Origin: Paenarthrobacter ilicis
Lineage (GTDB): Bacteria; Actinomycetota; Actinomycetes; Actinomycetales; Micrococcaceae
Length of the DNA: 64,000 nucleotides
Reading direction: 5' to 3'
Assembly: GCF_016907545.1 (NCBI RefSeq)
Contig: NZ_JAFBCD010000001.1
Location: forward strand, 248,001-312,000
The notes under the pieces were generated by a model. It had not been told where the DNA came from and made no database searches. It saw nothing but the letters and a program-made list of their open reading frames with translations. Below are positions 24,424 through 31,838 of this stretch, in pieces. Position 1 is the stretch's first letter; every line of letters starts with the position of its first letter. Made by a program: the position numbers and the translations under genes.

Positions 24424-24822
24424 TTAGGACGCCACAACAACGCGGAGTTGATCCAGTGCCGTCAGCAGGGGCGTGGGGTCCCGCGTCTCGCGTAGGTCTA
24501 CAGGGCGCCGGCCGTCCAGGGTGGGGGAGGGGATCATCATCCACAGCGCGAAGTAGTTGTGGGGGATCCGCAGCTCCATGGACCGCTCGAACAGTCCGGT
24601 CACCACGGGGTTGAGGGAACGGTCGGGAAGGAATTGGTAGCCGGGGCAGAACGTGTCCTCATCGATGAACACCCGAAATAACCGCCGCATGATGGGTCCG
24701 GGATACACGGGCCCGGTTGCGAGGCGTTCCTGGACCTGTTCGAGGCTGGGGAGTCCGAACTCGGACTTGGTTCTTTCCCACAGCTGGTCCGGGACAGGCG
24801 CGCGGTACAGGTCAGGTGGCAT
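24424..24822 (-). CDS. Hypothetical protein of the umuD operon, possible MbcA/ParS-like C terminus
   Basis: 132 residues, soluble. The C-terminal segment ALWMMIPSPTLDGRRPVDL followed by PLLTALDQLR resembles the toxin-binding end of Xre/MbcA/ParS proteins (WL.PNP.L.G..P.DLL). The N-terminal half has no recognised motif. The start overlaps the upstream stop (TGATG), so it is co-translated with the preceding gene. The family call is tentative. Confidence 0.5.
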   Translation of the reverse strand: MPPDLYRAPVPDQLWERTKSEFGLPSLEQVQERLATGPVYPGPIMRRLFRVFIDEDTFCPGYQFLPDRSLNPVVTGLFERSMELRIPHNYFALWMMIPSPTLDGRRPVDLRETRDPTPLLTALDQLRVVVAS

Positions 24823-25127
24823 CAGGTGATGGATTCGATCTGCCAGGTTTCGGCCAGTGGTTCACGGCGCAGCGTAAACGTCCGCAACTCCGAGTCCCCG
24901 GTAGGGGGCCTGGCTTGAACTTGCCAGTGTTCGACGCTGACCAGGTCACCGGTGCCCACGGCGGCGCGGGTGTGGGTCTCCCACCATGCGTCCCTGCCGT
25001 ACCAGTGACCGGTGTGGACGTCAGGATCGACCATCCAGATTTGCCCGTCGTGGCGGATCGCCAATGGCGTCCCGTCAGTGCTGAACCGGACCTGGGCCTC
25101 CGGGAGGGCTAGATGTGATGAAGGCAT
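24822..25127 (-). CDS. Hypothetical protein, DUF6504-like, downstream of umuD
   Basis: 101 residues from ATG 25127 (25145 is an alternative). It is beta-rich with many Trp (DGQIWMVDPDVHTGHWYGRD, ETWQIESI). It overlaps the end of the UmuD-like gene by 19 bases and the next gene by one base. Small proteins of this shape commonly follow translesion-polymerase genes in actinobacteria (DUF6504), where their role is not known. The similarity is weak. Confidence 0.5.
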   Translation of the reverse strand: MPSSHLALPEAQVRFSTDGTPLAIRHDGQIWMVDPDVHTGHWYGRDAWWETHTRAAVGTGDLVSVEHWQVQARPPTGDSELRTFTLRREPLAETWQIESIT

Positions 25128-25576
25128 GTTGTTGCCGTCCCCCAAATGATCAGGTCAGAGAGTGCAGGGACGCTGGTATCCGGGTAGTCAGGATTATCCG
25201 CTTGCAGGACCACCCCGTGGGGTGTGACCCGCAGCCGTTTGATCGTCAGTTCACCGTCCAGGACAGCGATCACCACTGAGCCGTCCTTGGGTTCCAGCGC
25301 ACGGTCCACCAGGAGCTCGTCACCGACGCTGATGCCGGCCTGCTCCATGGAATGGCCGCTCACCCTGACGATGAACGTGCTGGTCACGTCCTTGATCAGG
25401 TGCTCATGGAGGTCGATCCGGTCGTCAAAGTAATCCTGGGCAGGGGACGGATACCCGGCCGCCACCGCCACCGGTGAAACCGCCACTGCGTCCCCCTGTT
25501 CGGGGTAGACGACCCCAGCGACCGACCCTGTGCCTGCTGGCCGCCTTCGGGAGGGAGCGGCCGGTAGTTGAAGCAC
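25109..25576 (-). CDS. umuD: UmuD-like S24 autoprotease of the SOS response
   Basis: 155 residues. The self-cleavage site is A40-G41 (AVAAGYPSP), the nucleophile Ser76 lies in SGHSMEQAG and Lys113 in ELTIKRL. The 37-residue Ser-Lys spacing equals that of E. coli UmuD (Ser60/Lys97). After RecA-stimulated cleavage, UmuD' normally joins UmuC to make DNA polymerase V. No umuC is present: the next genes encode three small proteins. The GTG start at 25576 has no clear ribosome site, so translation may be leaderless. No convincing LexA box (GAACnnnnGTTC) was seen. Confidence 0.8.
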   Translation of the reverse strand: MLQLPAAPSRRRPAGTGSVAGVVYPEQGDAVAVSPVAVAAGYPSPAQDYFDDRIDLHEHLIKDVTSTFIVRVSGHSMEQAGISVGDELLVDRALEPKDGSVVIAVLDGELTIKRLRVTPHGVVLQADNPDYPDTSVPALSDLIIWGTATTCLHHI

Positions 25577-25599
25577 GGAGGAGCGGCTAGTGTGGGCGC

Positions 25600-26379
25600 A
25601 TGACGACTCGAGTCAATGAACGTACCGCACTGGTCACCGGGGCAACGGCGGGACTGGGGGCGGAATTCGCACGCCAGCTCGCCGAGTCCGGCCACCATCT
25701 GGTTCTGGTGGCCCGCGACGAACAGCGGCTGAAGGAAAAGGCCGCGGAACTCGAGCGCGACTTCAGTATCTCGGCGGAGACCCTGGCCGCTGACCTGACC
25801 ACCGACGTCGGGGTGGCGGCGGTGGCGGACCGCCTCAGGGACGCAGCCAGGCCCGTGGACGTGCTGGTGAACAACGCCGGAATCGGGCTCTTGAAATCGT
25901 TTGAAGACAACGACGTGGACGAGGAGCGGAAGCATTTGCGGCTCCACGTCCAAACGCCCATGGAACTGAGCCATGCGGCGCTTGAGGTCATGTTGCCTCG
26001 GGGTGAGGGCCGGATCATCAACGTGGCCAGCGTTGCGGCCTTCGCCAACCGGGGCACGTATTCAGCAGCCAAAGCCTGGCAGGTGACCTTCAGCCGCTGG
26101 GCCAATACCTCCTACGGGAAGTCCGGCGTGCAGGTCACTGCCGTGTGCCCGGGATTCACGCACACCGAATTCCACGACCGTATGGGCATGGATAAATCCG
26201 TGGCTCCCCGGTTCCTGTGGCTCACGGCGGAGCGGGTGGTCCGTGAAGGGCTGGCGGACAACAAACATGGCAAAGCGGTGTCCATTCCTACCCGCCGCTA
26301 CAAGGTGCTGAGCTTCTTTGCCCGTATCCTCCCCGCGCAGCTGACAGCAGGCCCGCCGCGCCGTCCGCTGAAACCCTAG
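25600..26379 (+). CDS. Short-chain dehydrogenase/reductase
   Basis: 259 residues, classical SDR. The cofactor loop is TGATAGLG (~14-21), NNAGIG at ~90, and the catalytic Tyr154-xxx-Lys158 in GTYSAAK. ARDEQ after the second strand suggests NADP(H). The substrate is not evident from sequence. It lies just upstream of, and divergent from, the umuD operon. Confidence 0.85.
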   Translation: MTTRVNERTALVTGATAGLGAEFARQLAESGHHLVLVARDEQRLKEKAAELERDFSISAETLAADLTTDVGVAAVADRLRDAARPVDVLVNNAGIGLLKSFEDNDVDEERKHLRLHVQTPMELSHAALEVMLPRGEGRIINVASVAAFANRGTYSAAKAWQVTFSRWANTSYGKSGVQVTAVCPGFTHTEFHDRMGMDKSVAPRFLWLTAERVVREGLADNKHGKAVSIPTRRYKVLSFFARILPAQLTAGPPRRPLKP

Positions 26380-26422
26380 CCGCTGGAACCCCAGCCGCTG
26401 GACCCTTCATAAAAAGCGGGGT

Positions 26423-27463
26423 TCACGCCACCCTGTTCCGCCGCTGAACTATTACGGCAACCGCGATCCCCACCACCGCGCCAACGAACGTCTCCACGGC
26501 ACGCTCCAGCACCAGCACTCCGGGATCCATCGGGGAGGCGAGTTGGGCGATCAGCAGGACCACCGGAGTGAAGAACACCATGGCCCAGCCGTAATGCCGC
26601 GCCATGAAGAGTTCGGTGGGGAACTGGCACAGGATAACCACCACGGCAAGCACCACCGCGGAGTGCCCCGGAAAGTACTGCAGCGGTGACAACGGGCTGG
26701 GGAAAAGTACGACGGCGACCACCACCAACCCGAGGAACGTCCCCACGATCCTGTGGATGCCCCGGTGGACGCGGCTCGGGAGGTCGGCGCCGGCCAGCGG
26801 GACAGCCGCAGCGGCCATGGCCCAGTGCGGATGGCCGCTGCCGCTGAGGACACCGATGGCCCCGGCTGCGCTCACCGCCAGGGAGTAACGTGCGGCGTGG
26901 ATCAGGGCTGCCTGCCGCAGGGGCCCGCGGAGGGCCGGCACGTTCCGGCCCGCTCCCGGCACCCAGCGCCGGTACCGGGCCCAGCCGGCAAAGCCGACCA
27001 CAATGGAGAACAGGGCCGATCCCGCACCGATGAGTACCGCCGTCGTCAACTGAACATTGGTGGGTACCGACGCGCAAGCCCCCAAGGCCAGGATGCCGAA
27101 GAACGGGCCGATCGGCTTGAGGCTTACAGCATCCGCATACAGGGATCCGATTCCCGCGAACAGGGTTGCCACCAGCACCAGCCACCACGAATGAATGTGG
27201 TTGACGGACAGGACGGCCCCAATGGTCAGCCCGCCCACCAGGATCAGCGCGGCCTGCGCCTGGTGTTTGAGCCGGAGCTGATGGGATTCATTGCGCCCGT
27301 ACATGCCCGTCAGCGCGCCGAACACCGCGTACAGCATGAGGTCCGGGCGTCCCATGAGGACCAGCACCAAGGCAGGGACTGCGACGCTCAAGGCAACCCT
27401 GACTGCGGACAGGCGATCGTTGTTGGCCGGGCCCAGGCGGTGCAGTTGGCGGGCATACGCCAT
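26423..27463 (-). CDS. FUSC-family membrane protein (fusaric-acid-resistance-like)
   Basis: 346 residues from ATG 27463, with about ten hydrophobic segments. It reads RLSAVRVALSVAVPALVLV and YAVFGALTGMYGRNES near the start, and SRVHRGIHRIVGTFLGL (the FUSC_2 signature) at ~240. The basic tail is VQRRNRVA. Proteins of this family are inner-membrane transporters or transporter parts, but the substrate is unknown. A longer open frame upstream overlaps the SRPBCC gene and is not credible. Confidence 0.75.
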   Translation of the reverse strand: MAYARQLHRLGPANNDRLSAVRVALSVAVPALVLVLMGRPDLMLYAVFGALTGMYGRNESHQLRLKHQAQAALILVGGLTIGAVLSVNHIHSWWLVLVATLFAGIGSLYADAVSLKPIGPFFGILALGACASVPTNVQLTTAVLIGAGSALFSIVVGFAGWARYRRWVPGAGRNVPALRGPLRQAALIHAARYSLAVSAAGAIGVLSGSGHPHWAMAAAAVPLAGADLPSRVHRGIHRIVGTFLGLVVVAVVLFPSPLSPLQYFPGHSAVVLAVVVILCQFPTELFMARHYGWAMVFFTPVVLLIAQLASPMDPGVLVLERAVETFVGAVVGIAVAVIVQRRNRVA

Positions 27464-27583
27464 GATTGCGGGCACAGGGAACACCACCAATCGATCAGGG
27501 ATTATCTCTGAAATTAGCAGTGCTCCAGCATGCCCGCCATAAGCCCGGTCACAAGTGGTAGCAACTTCTGGGAAGATCAAGCT

Positions 27584-28051
27584 ATGCCTGTCGCCTTCGT
27601 CTGCCGCACCCGCTCCAATATGCCGCCGCAGGAGCTCTTTGACCTTTCGCGGAACATCGATGCCCACGTGGGTTCCATGACCAAGAGCCGGGAGAAAGCA
27701 ATCGCCGGCGTCACCACCGGCCTGATCTCGGAGGGCGACACCGTCACCTGGCAGGCCTGGCACCTCGGCGTCCGGTTCCGCATGACCAGCAGGATCGTAC
27801 GGATGGAGGCCCCGTCGTCGTTCTCCGACGAACAGGTGAAGGGCCCCTTCAAGTACCTCCGCCACACGCACGAGTTCCGGCCGGACGGCACCGGCACGCT
27901 CATGGTGGACACCATCGAGTTCGCGGCGCCCTTCGGGCTGCTGGGCCGTGTGGTGGAGAAGCTGGTGCTGGGCCGCTACATGCAGAACCTCATTGAAAAG
28001 CGCAACGAGTTCCTGGTCGCCCAGGAGCAACAGAACGACCCGCTGCAATGA
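27584..28051 (+). CDS. SRPBCC (START-like) family protein
   Basis: 155 residues from ATG 27584, after a GGGAAG ribosome site. The helix-grip pattern is visible: FVCRTRSNMPPQELFDLSR, then VGSMTKSREKAI, TWQAWHLGVRFRMTSRI, FRPDGTGTLMVDTIEF and LGRVVEKLVLGRYM. Such domains bind hydrophobic ligands or act as cyclase-like proteins. Its stop overlaps the next start (ATGA). Confidence 0.75.
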   Translation: MPVAFVCRTRSNMPPQELFDLSRNIDAHVGSMTKSREKAIAGVTTGLISEGDTVTWQAWHLGVRFRMTSRIVRMEAPSSFSDEQVKGPFKYLRHTHEFRPDGTGTLMVDTIEFAAPFGLLGRVVEKLVLGRYMQNLIEKRNEFLVAQEQQNDPLQ

Positions 28052-28563
28052 TCAGGCTGGCGCATTCGGATGATCTGGTGATCCTCCAGGACATTGAACG
28101 CGCTGCGGGCCAGGCTTTCCGTGCGCTTGGAATGGACCAGATCGCGGACGATGATTCATTTACCCTGGCGCAGCTTCATCAGTACGCCACGGCGGGCCGG
28201 GCATGGGTCTATGTTGATGGGTTGGATTACCCGTTGGCCTATCTCTTGGCGGACATCGTGGACGGTGAGGGCCACGTGGAGCAGGTGAGCGTCCACCCGG
28301 ATCATGCTCACCAGGGCCTGGGCCGCGAGCTGCTGCATGCCGCGCGCGTTTGGGCCCGGGGCCACGGGATGCACCGGCAAACGCTGAGTACTTTCCGGGA
28401 TGTGCCGTGGAACGCCCCGTACTACCGTCGCCTTGGATTCGAAGTGCTCGACGCCGGCAGCTGGGGTCCGGAGCTCACCCGCCTCATGGAGCACGAGGCG
28501 GAGTTGGGTCTGACCCGTTGGCCCCGCGTCGCCATGTGGCGCCCGGTGGTTCCGCCGCAGTAA
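28048..28563 (+). CDS. GNAT family N-acetyltransferase
   Basis: 171 residues. HVEQVSVHPDHAHQGLGREL is the acetyl-CoA-binding beta4/alpha3 motif, and the YYRRLGFEVL element closes the fold. The substrate is unknown. It is coupled by a four-base overlap to the SRPBCC gene. Confidence 0.85.
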   Translation: MIRLAHSDDLVILQDIERAAGQAFRALGMDQIADDDSFTLAQLHQYATAGRAWVYVDGLDYPLAYLLADIVDGEGHVEQVSVHPDHAHQGLGRELLHAARVWARGHGMHRQTLSTFRDVPWNAPYYRRLGFEVLDAGSWGPELTRLMEHEAELGLTRWPRVAMWRPVVPPQ

Positions 28564-28591
28564 TCCCGGCGATCTCTGGCATGCGCCGAGT

Positions 28592-29215
28592 CTACGAGGT
28601 CCGGGCCCGTTCCACATCGGCAGCGCTCGCAGCCTCACCACGTTCACGGAGCCCGGCAATCACACCGTCGACGTCCGCGGCAGGACGGTTCTGGCTCAGC
28701 TTGGCCTTGGCGTCCACCCGGGAAATCAAGAGTTCGACGCCGACAATCGCCCTCAGTTGGCCGGCGATGAAGCGCTGGGGCGCGTCCTCCACGCTCCACG
28801 GGTCCCGCATCCCGGCCTCGTGGTGATTGGAGAGCCGGCGGACGTGCCTGCCCAGCCACTCGGCATCGTCGTGGATAACAAGCTGACCGTAAACGTGGGC
28901 AGTGGAGTAATTCCACGTGGGCACCACCCGGCCGTGCTCCGCTTTGGACGCGTACCAGGACGGCGAAATGTAGGCGTCGGCACCTTGGACGATCATCAGT
29001 GACTCGCCGATCGCTGGTGAGGACCACTGCGTGTTATTGCGGGCCATATGTGCGTGCAAGGCGCCGTGCTCACCCACCGTAGGCTCATAAACAAACGGCA
29101 AGAGCGTGGCCAGCAGCCCATCCTCAGACATGGTGACCAGATTGGCGGCACTGGCTCCGGTCAAGAGCGAGTCAACAGCCTCCGGGGATGCGGCAAAGTG
29201 CGCTGGGGTGTACAT
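28592..29215 (-). CDS. PaiB-type FMN-binding protein (putative negative transcriptional regulator)
   Basis: 207 residues from ATG 29215. It starts MYTPAHF, as in PaiB and related proteins. LHAHMARNNTQW, VVPTWNYSTAHVYGQL and RFIAGQLRAIVGVEL are the recognisable blocks of the FMN-binding split barrel. The family is annotated as a repressor of sporulation and degradative enzymes, but many members are probably enzymes. It lies 26 bases after the EamA transporter gene and in the same direction, so the two are likely co-transcribed. Confidence 0.85.
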   Translation of the reverse strand: MYTPAHFAASPEAVDSLLTGASAANLVTMSEDGLLATLLPFVYEPTVGEHGALHAHMARNNTQWSSPAIGESLMIVQGADAYISPSWYASKAEHGRVVPTWNYSTAHVYGQLVIHDDAEWLGRHVRRLSNHHEAGMRDPWSVEDAPQRFIAGQLRAIVGVELLISRVDAKAKLSQNRPAADVDGVIAGLRERGEAASAADVERARTS

Positions 29216-29241
29216 GGTTGTTCCTTTCAGAACCGGAATGG

Positions 29242-30174
29242 TCAGGAGTTCGACGGCGGGTTGAGGCGCACGCGGACAGCGGCGCCGGCGCAGATGATCA
29301 CCGCCAGGCCACCCACCACGGTGGTCCAGGTGATGGACTCGCCCAGCAGCAGCCCGGCCCACGCAATGGTCATCACGGGTTGGACCAGTTGGATTTGGCT
29401 TACTTGGGCCATGGGGCCGATCGCGAGGCCCCGGTACCAGGCAAAGAAGCCCAGGAACATGCTCACCACCCCCAAATAGGCAAAGGAGAGCCACTGGGCG
29501 CCGGATGCGGAGGGCAGTCCGGAGCTGAGCGAAACCACAGTCAGGGCGATCATCACTGGGGAGGCGACCACCAGCCCCCAGGAGATGGTCTGCCAGGATC
29601 CGAGTTCGCGGGCCAGCAGGCCACCTTCTGCGTAGCCAACAGCAGCGGCAAGCACGGCAGCCAGCAGGAGCAGGTCCGCCCAGTGGAGCGAGCCGAACCC
29701 TCCGGACTGGACCAGTGCAAAGACCAAGGCCGCGACCACTCCGGTGAGCGTCAGGACCCAGAACAGGGGACGCGGGCGTTCCCGTCCGCGAATCACGGCC
29801 GCTGTGGCTGTGGCAGCCGGGAGCAGCGCGATCACCACCGCTCCATGGCTGGCTGAGGTGCTGGTGAGGGCAAAAGTTGTCAGCAGCGGGAAGCCTGCAA
29901 CCACACCTCCGGCCACCACGGCCAAACGCACCCATTGGGAAGCGCGGGGCAACCGCTGCCCGGTAAAGCCCAGGGCCAATGCCGCCAGCAGTGCGGCGAC
30001 CACGGCCCGGCCGGCTCCAATGAACAGGGGAGACATGCCATCAACAGCCACGCGGGTGAAAGGAACTGTGAAGGAAAAGGCCAGGACGCCCAGCAGGCCC
30101 CACCAGATTCCGGTGGATGTGCGGGCGGATACCACTGCCCGCGAATGAATAGTAGCGCTACTATTGTGACTCAT
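29242..30174 (-). CDS. EamA/DMT-family exporter
   Basis: 310 residues from ATG 30174, ten hydrophobic segments in two EamA halves (WWGLLGVLAFSFTVPFTR; QTISWGLVVASPVMIALTVV). Typical end of the second half: LVQPVMTIAWAGLLLGE. It is divergent from the MocR regulator gene with starts overlapping by two bases inside TCATGA. GTG 30135 is an alternative start that would leave the 18-bp palindrome upstream of the gene rather than within its first codons. The regulator probably controls it. Export of an amino acid or related metabolite is the usual role. Confidence 0.85.
   Translation of the reverse strand: MSHNSSATIHSRAVVSARTSTGIWWGLLGVLAFSFTVPFTRVAVDGMSPLFIGAGRAVVAALLAALALGFTGQRLPRASQWVRLAVVAGGVVAGFPLLTTFALTSTSASHGAVVIALLPAATATAAVIRGRERPRPLFWVLTLTGVVAALVFALVQSGGFGSLHWADLLLLAAVLAAAVGYAEGGLLARELGSWQTISWGLVVASPVMIALTVVSLSSGLPSASGAQWLSFAYLGVVSMFLGFFAWYRGLAIGPMAQVSQIQLVQPVMTIAWAGLLLGESITWTTVVGGLAVIICAGAAVRVRLNPPSNS
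30148..30165. promoter_or_regulatory. 18-bp perfect palindrome, likely operator of the MocR regulator
   Basis: AATAGTAGC followed by its reverse complement GCTACTATT. Both half-sites contain TACTAT/ATAGTA, which can serve as a -10 box in each direction. It lies eight bases before the regulator's ATG, so that transcript would be almost leaderless. GntR-type proteins bind such palindromes. Confidence 0.7.
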
Positions 30175-31588
30175 GAACAACGATAGCAGTTCCCGGATCG
30201 CCCTGCGATTGAAAGAGTGGATCTCGGATGCAGCACCCGGCGCGAAGCTGCCATCAACCCGGCACCTGGTGGCCGAGTACCAAGCGAGCCCGGTGACAGT
30301 CCAAAAAGCCCTGCGGACCCTCACGGCGCAAGGCCTGATTGAAAGCCGCCCCGGCGTTGGGACGTTCGTCCGCGCATTCCGGACAGCGAGGCCGTCGGAC
30401 TACGGCTGGCAGACGGCTGCCCTGCGATCGGCCCAGGCCGCGCGTCCGCTGAACTCAGCCGCCATGCGGAGCGCTTCCAACAACGTCATCGCGTTCCACT
30501 CCGGCTACCCGGACCGTGACCTGCTTCCGGAACGTCTGGTCCGCGCAGCACTGACCCGCGCAGCCCGCGGCGAGGCAGCCTTGTCCCGGCCTCCGGCCCA
30601 GGGTATCCCCGAGCTGCAGTCCTGGTTCGCCAATGAGCTCAGTACCTCAACGCCGGTTGGCGTGACGCCGCCCCAGCCCAGCGACGTCGTGGTTCTTCCC
30701 GGCAGCCAAAGCGGCCTCAGCTCGATCTTCCGCGGGCTGGTGGGCCACGGCCAGCCTCTGCTGGTGGAATCGCCCAGCTATTGGGGTGCGCTGCTGGCTG
30801 CCGGCCAGGCGGGCGTGAAGGTGATTCCAGTTCCCAGCGGTCCGGAGGGGCCGGATCCCGAAGAGCTGGACAGGGCTTTTGAGGAGTCCGGTGCCAGGCT
30901 GTTTTATGCGCAGCCCAATTTCGCCAATCCCACGGGTGCCCAGTGGGCGGCACGTCGTGGCGAGGAAGTGCTGAAGATTGTCCGCAGGCATGGAGCCTTC
31001 CTGGTGGAGGACGACTGGGCCCACGACTTCGGCATCACGGCACCCTCTGTCCCGATCGCGGCCAAGGACGACTCCGGGCACGTGGTGTACATCCGCTCGC
31101 TGACCAAGAGCGTGTCACCGTCCATCCGGATCGCTGCGGTGATCGCGCGCGGCCCGGCACGTGAACGGATCATGGGCGCGCAGGCGGCCGAGTCCATGTA
31201 CGTCAGCGGCCTGCTCCAGGCGGCGGCCCTGGACGTGGTCACGCAGCCGGGCTGGCAGACGCACTTGCGCGGCCTCAAGCACCAGCTCCAGTCCCGCCGC
31301 GACCTCCTGGTGACCAGCCTGCGGGAGCATGTTCCGGAGGCACACCTGAGCCACTTGCCAAAGGGCGGCTTGAATCTGTGGCTCCGGATGCCGGACGGGT
31401 TCGACGTCGGGCAACTCACCGCCGATTGCGAGGCCGCGGGCGTCCTCATTGCGGCCGGGACGGAATGGTTCCCGGCCGAACCGGAGGGGCCCTATATCCG
31501 GCTCAACTTTGCCGGCCCCAACCCGGGAGCGTTCCCCGAAGGGATGCGGATCATGGGCGGGAAGGTGCGGGGGTTGCTGGGATCCTGA
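30173..31588 (+). CDS. MocR-type regulator: GntR winged helix fused to an aminotransferase-like domain
   Basis: 471 residues. The N-terminal ~75 residues are a GntR winged helix (GAKLPSTRHLVAEYQASPVT, then RTLTAQGLIESRPGVGTF). Residues ~115-471 are a fold-type I aminotransferase domain with the PLP lysine at Lys312 (RSLTKSVSPS). The Asp of VEDDWAHDF precedes it. MocR proteins such as PdxR and PtsJ sense PLP or amino compounds through this domain. The ATG at 30173 lacks a ribosome site, which fits a leaderless transcript from the palindrome. It probably regulates the divergent exporter. Confidence 0.88.
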   Translation: MNNDSSSRIALRLKEWISDAAPGAKLPSTRHLVAEYQASPVTVQKALRTLTAQGLIESRPGVGTFVRAFRTARPSDYGWQTAALRSAQAARPLNSAAMRSASNNVIAFHSGYPDRDLLPERLVRAALTRAARGEAALSRPPAQGIPELQSWFANELSTSTPVGVTPPQPSDVVVLPGSQSGLSSIFRGLVGHGQPLLVESPSYWGALLAAGQAGVKVIPVPSGPEGPDPEELDRAFEESGARLFYAQPNFANPTGAQWAARRGEEVLKIVRRHGAFLVEDDWAHDFGITAPSVPIAAKDDSGHVVYIRSLTKSVSPSIRIAAVIARGPARERIMGAQAAESMYVSGLLQAAALDVVTQPGWQTHLRGLKHQLQSRRDLLVTSLREHVPEAHLSHLPKGGLNLWLRMPDGFDVGQLTADCEAAGVLIAAGTEWFPAEPEGPYIRLNFAGPNPGAFPEGMRIMGGKVRGLLGS

Positions 31589-31599
31589 CGCGATCCCGT

Positions 31600-31700
31600 C
31601 GCCCGCCCGCTATCCCGTCGCGGGGCAGCAACGCAGGCGCGGGGGAGCGACGGGGTTGCGGGGCAGCAACTCAGGCGCGGGGCAGCGACGCGGGCGCGGC
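31600..31700. repeat. Short GC-rich tandem repeat
   Basis: Three near-copies of CGGGGCAGCAACGCAGGCGC (starting near 31620, 31659 and 31678) lie in the 250-base gap between two convergent genes. The rest of the gap has no supported gene. Confidence 0.5.
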
Positions 31701-31838
31701 CGCAACCGGCCGCCGTCGTGCGCCCTTAAACGCCGCAGCCACCCCCGCCAAGGAGAGCGCCTTGGTGGTGGTGGCTGCGGTGGGCGGCCGGTGGCCGCGA
31801 ACTAACGGTGTGGCATGCAGAAGTCGCAGGCTTTTCCC

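Noticed and set aside
25577..25640. LexA box upstream of the UmuD-like gene
   Set aside because: I looked for GAACnnnnGTTC-like sequences and found only a weak single half-site (GAACGTA).
27464..28048. N-terminal extension of the FUSC gene to 28048
   Set aside because: It would run antisense through the whole SRPBCC gene, and its translation lacks family similarity.
29216..29935. N-terminal extension of the PaiB-like gene
   Set aside because: It lies in another frame over the EamA gene; PaiB relatives start at MYTPxHF, which is at 29215.
31589..31838. Short frames in the GC-rich repeat region
   Set aside because: They are produced by the tandem repeat and lack ribosome sites or homology.
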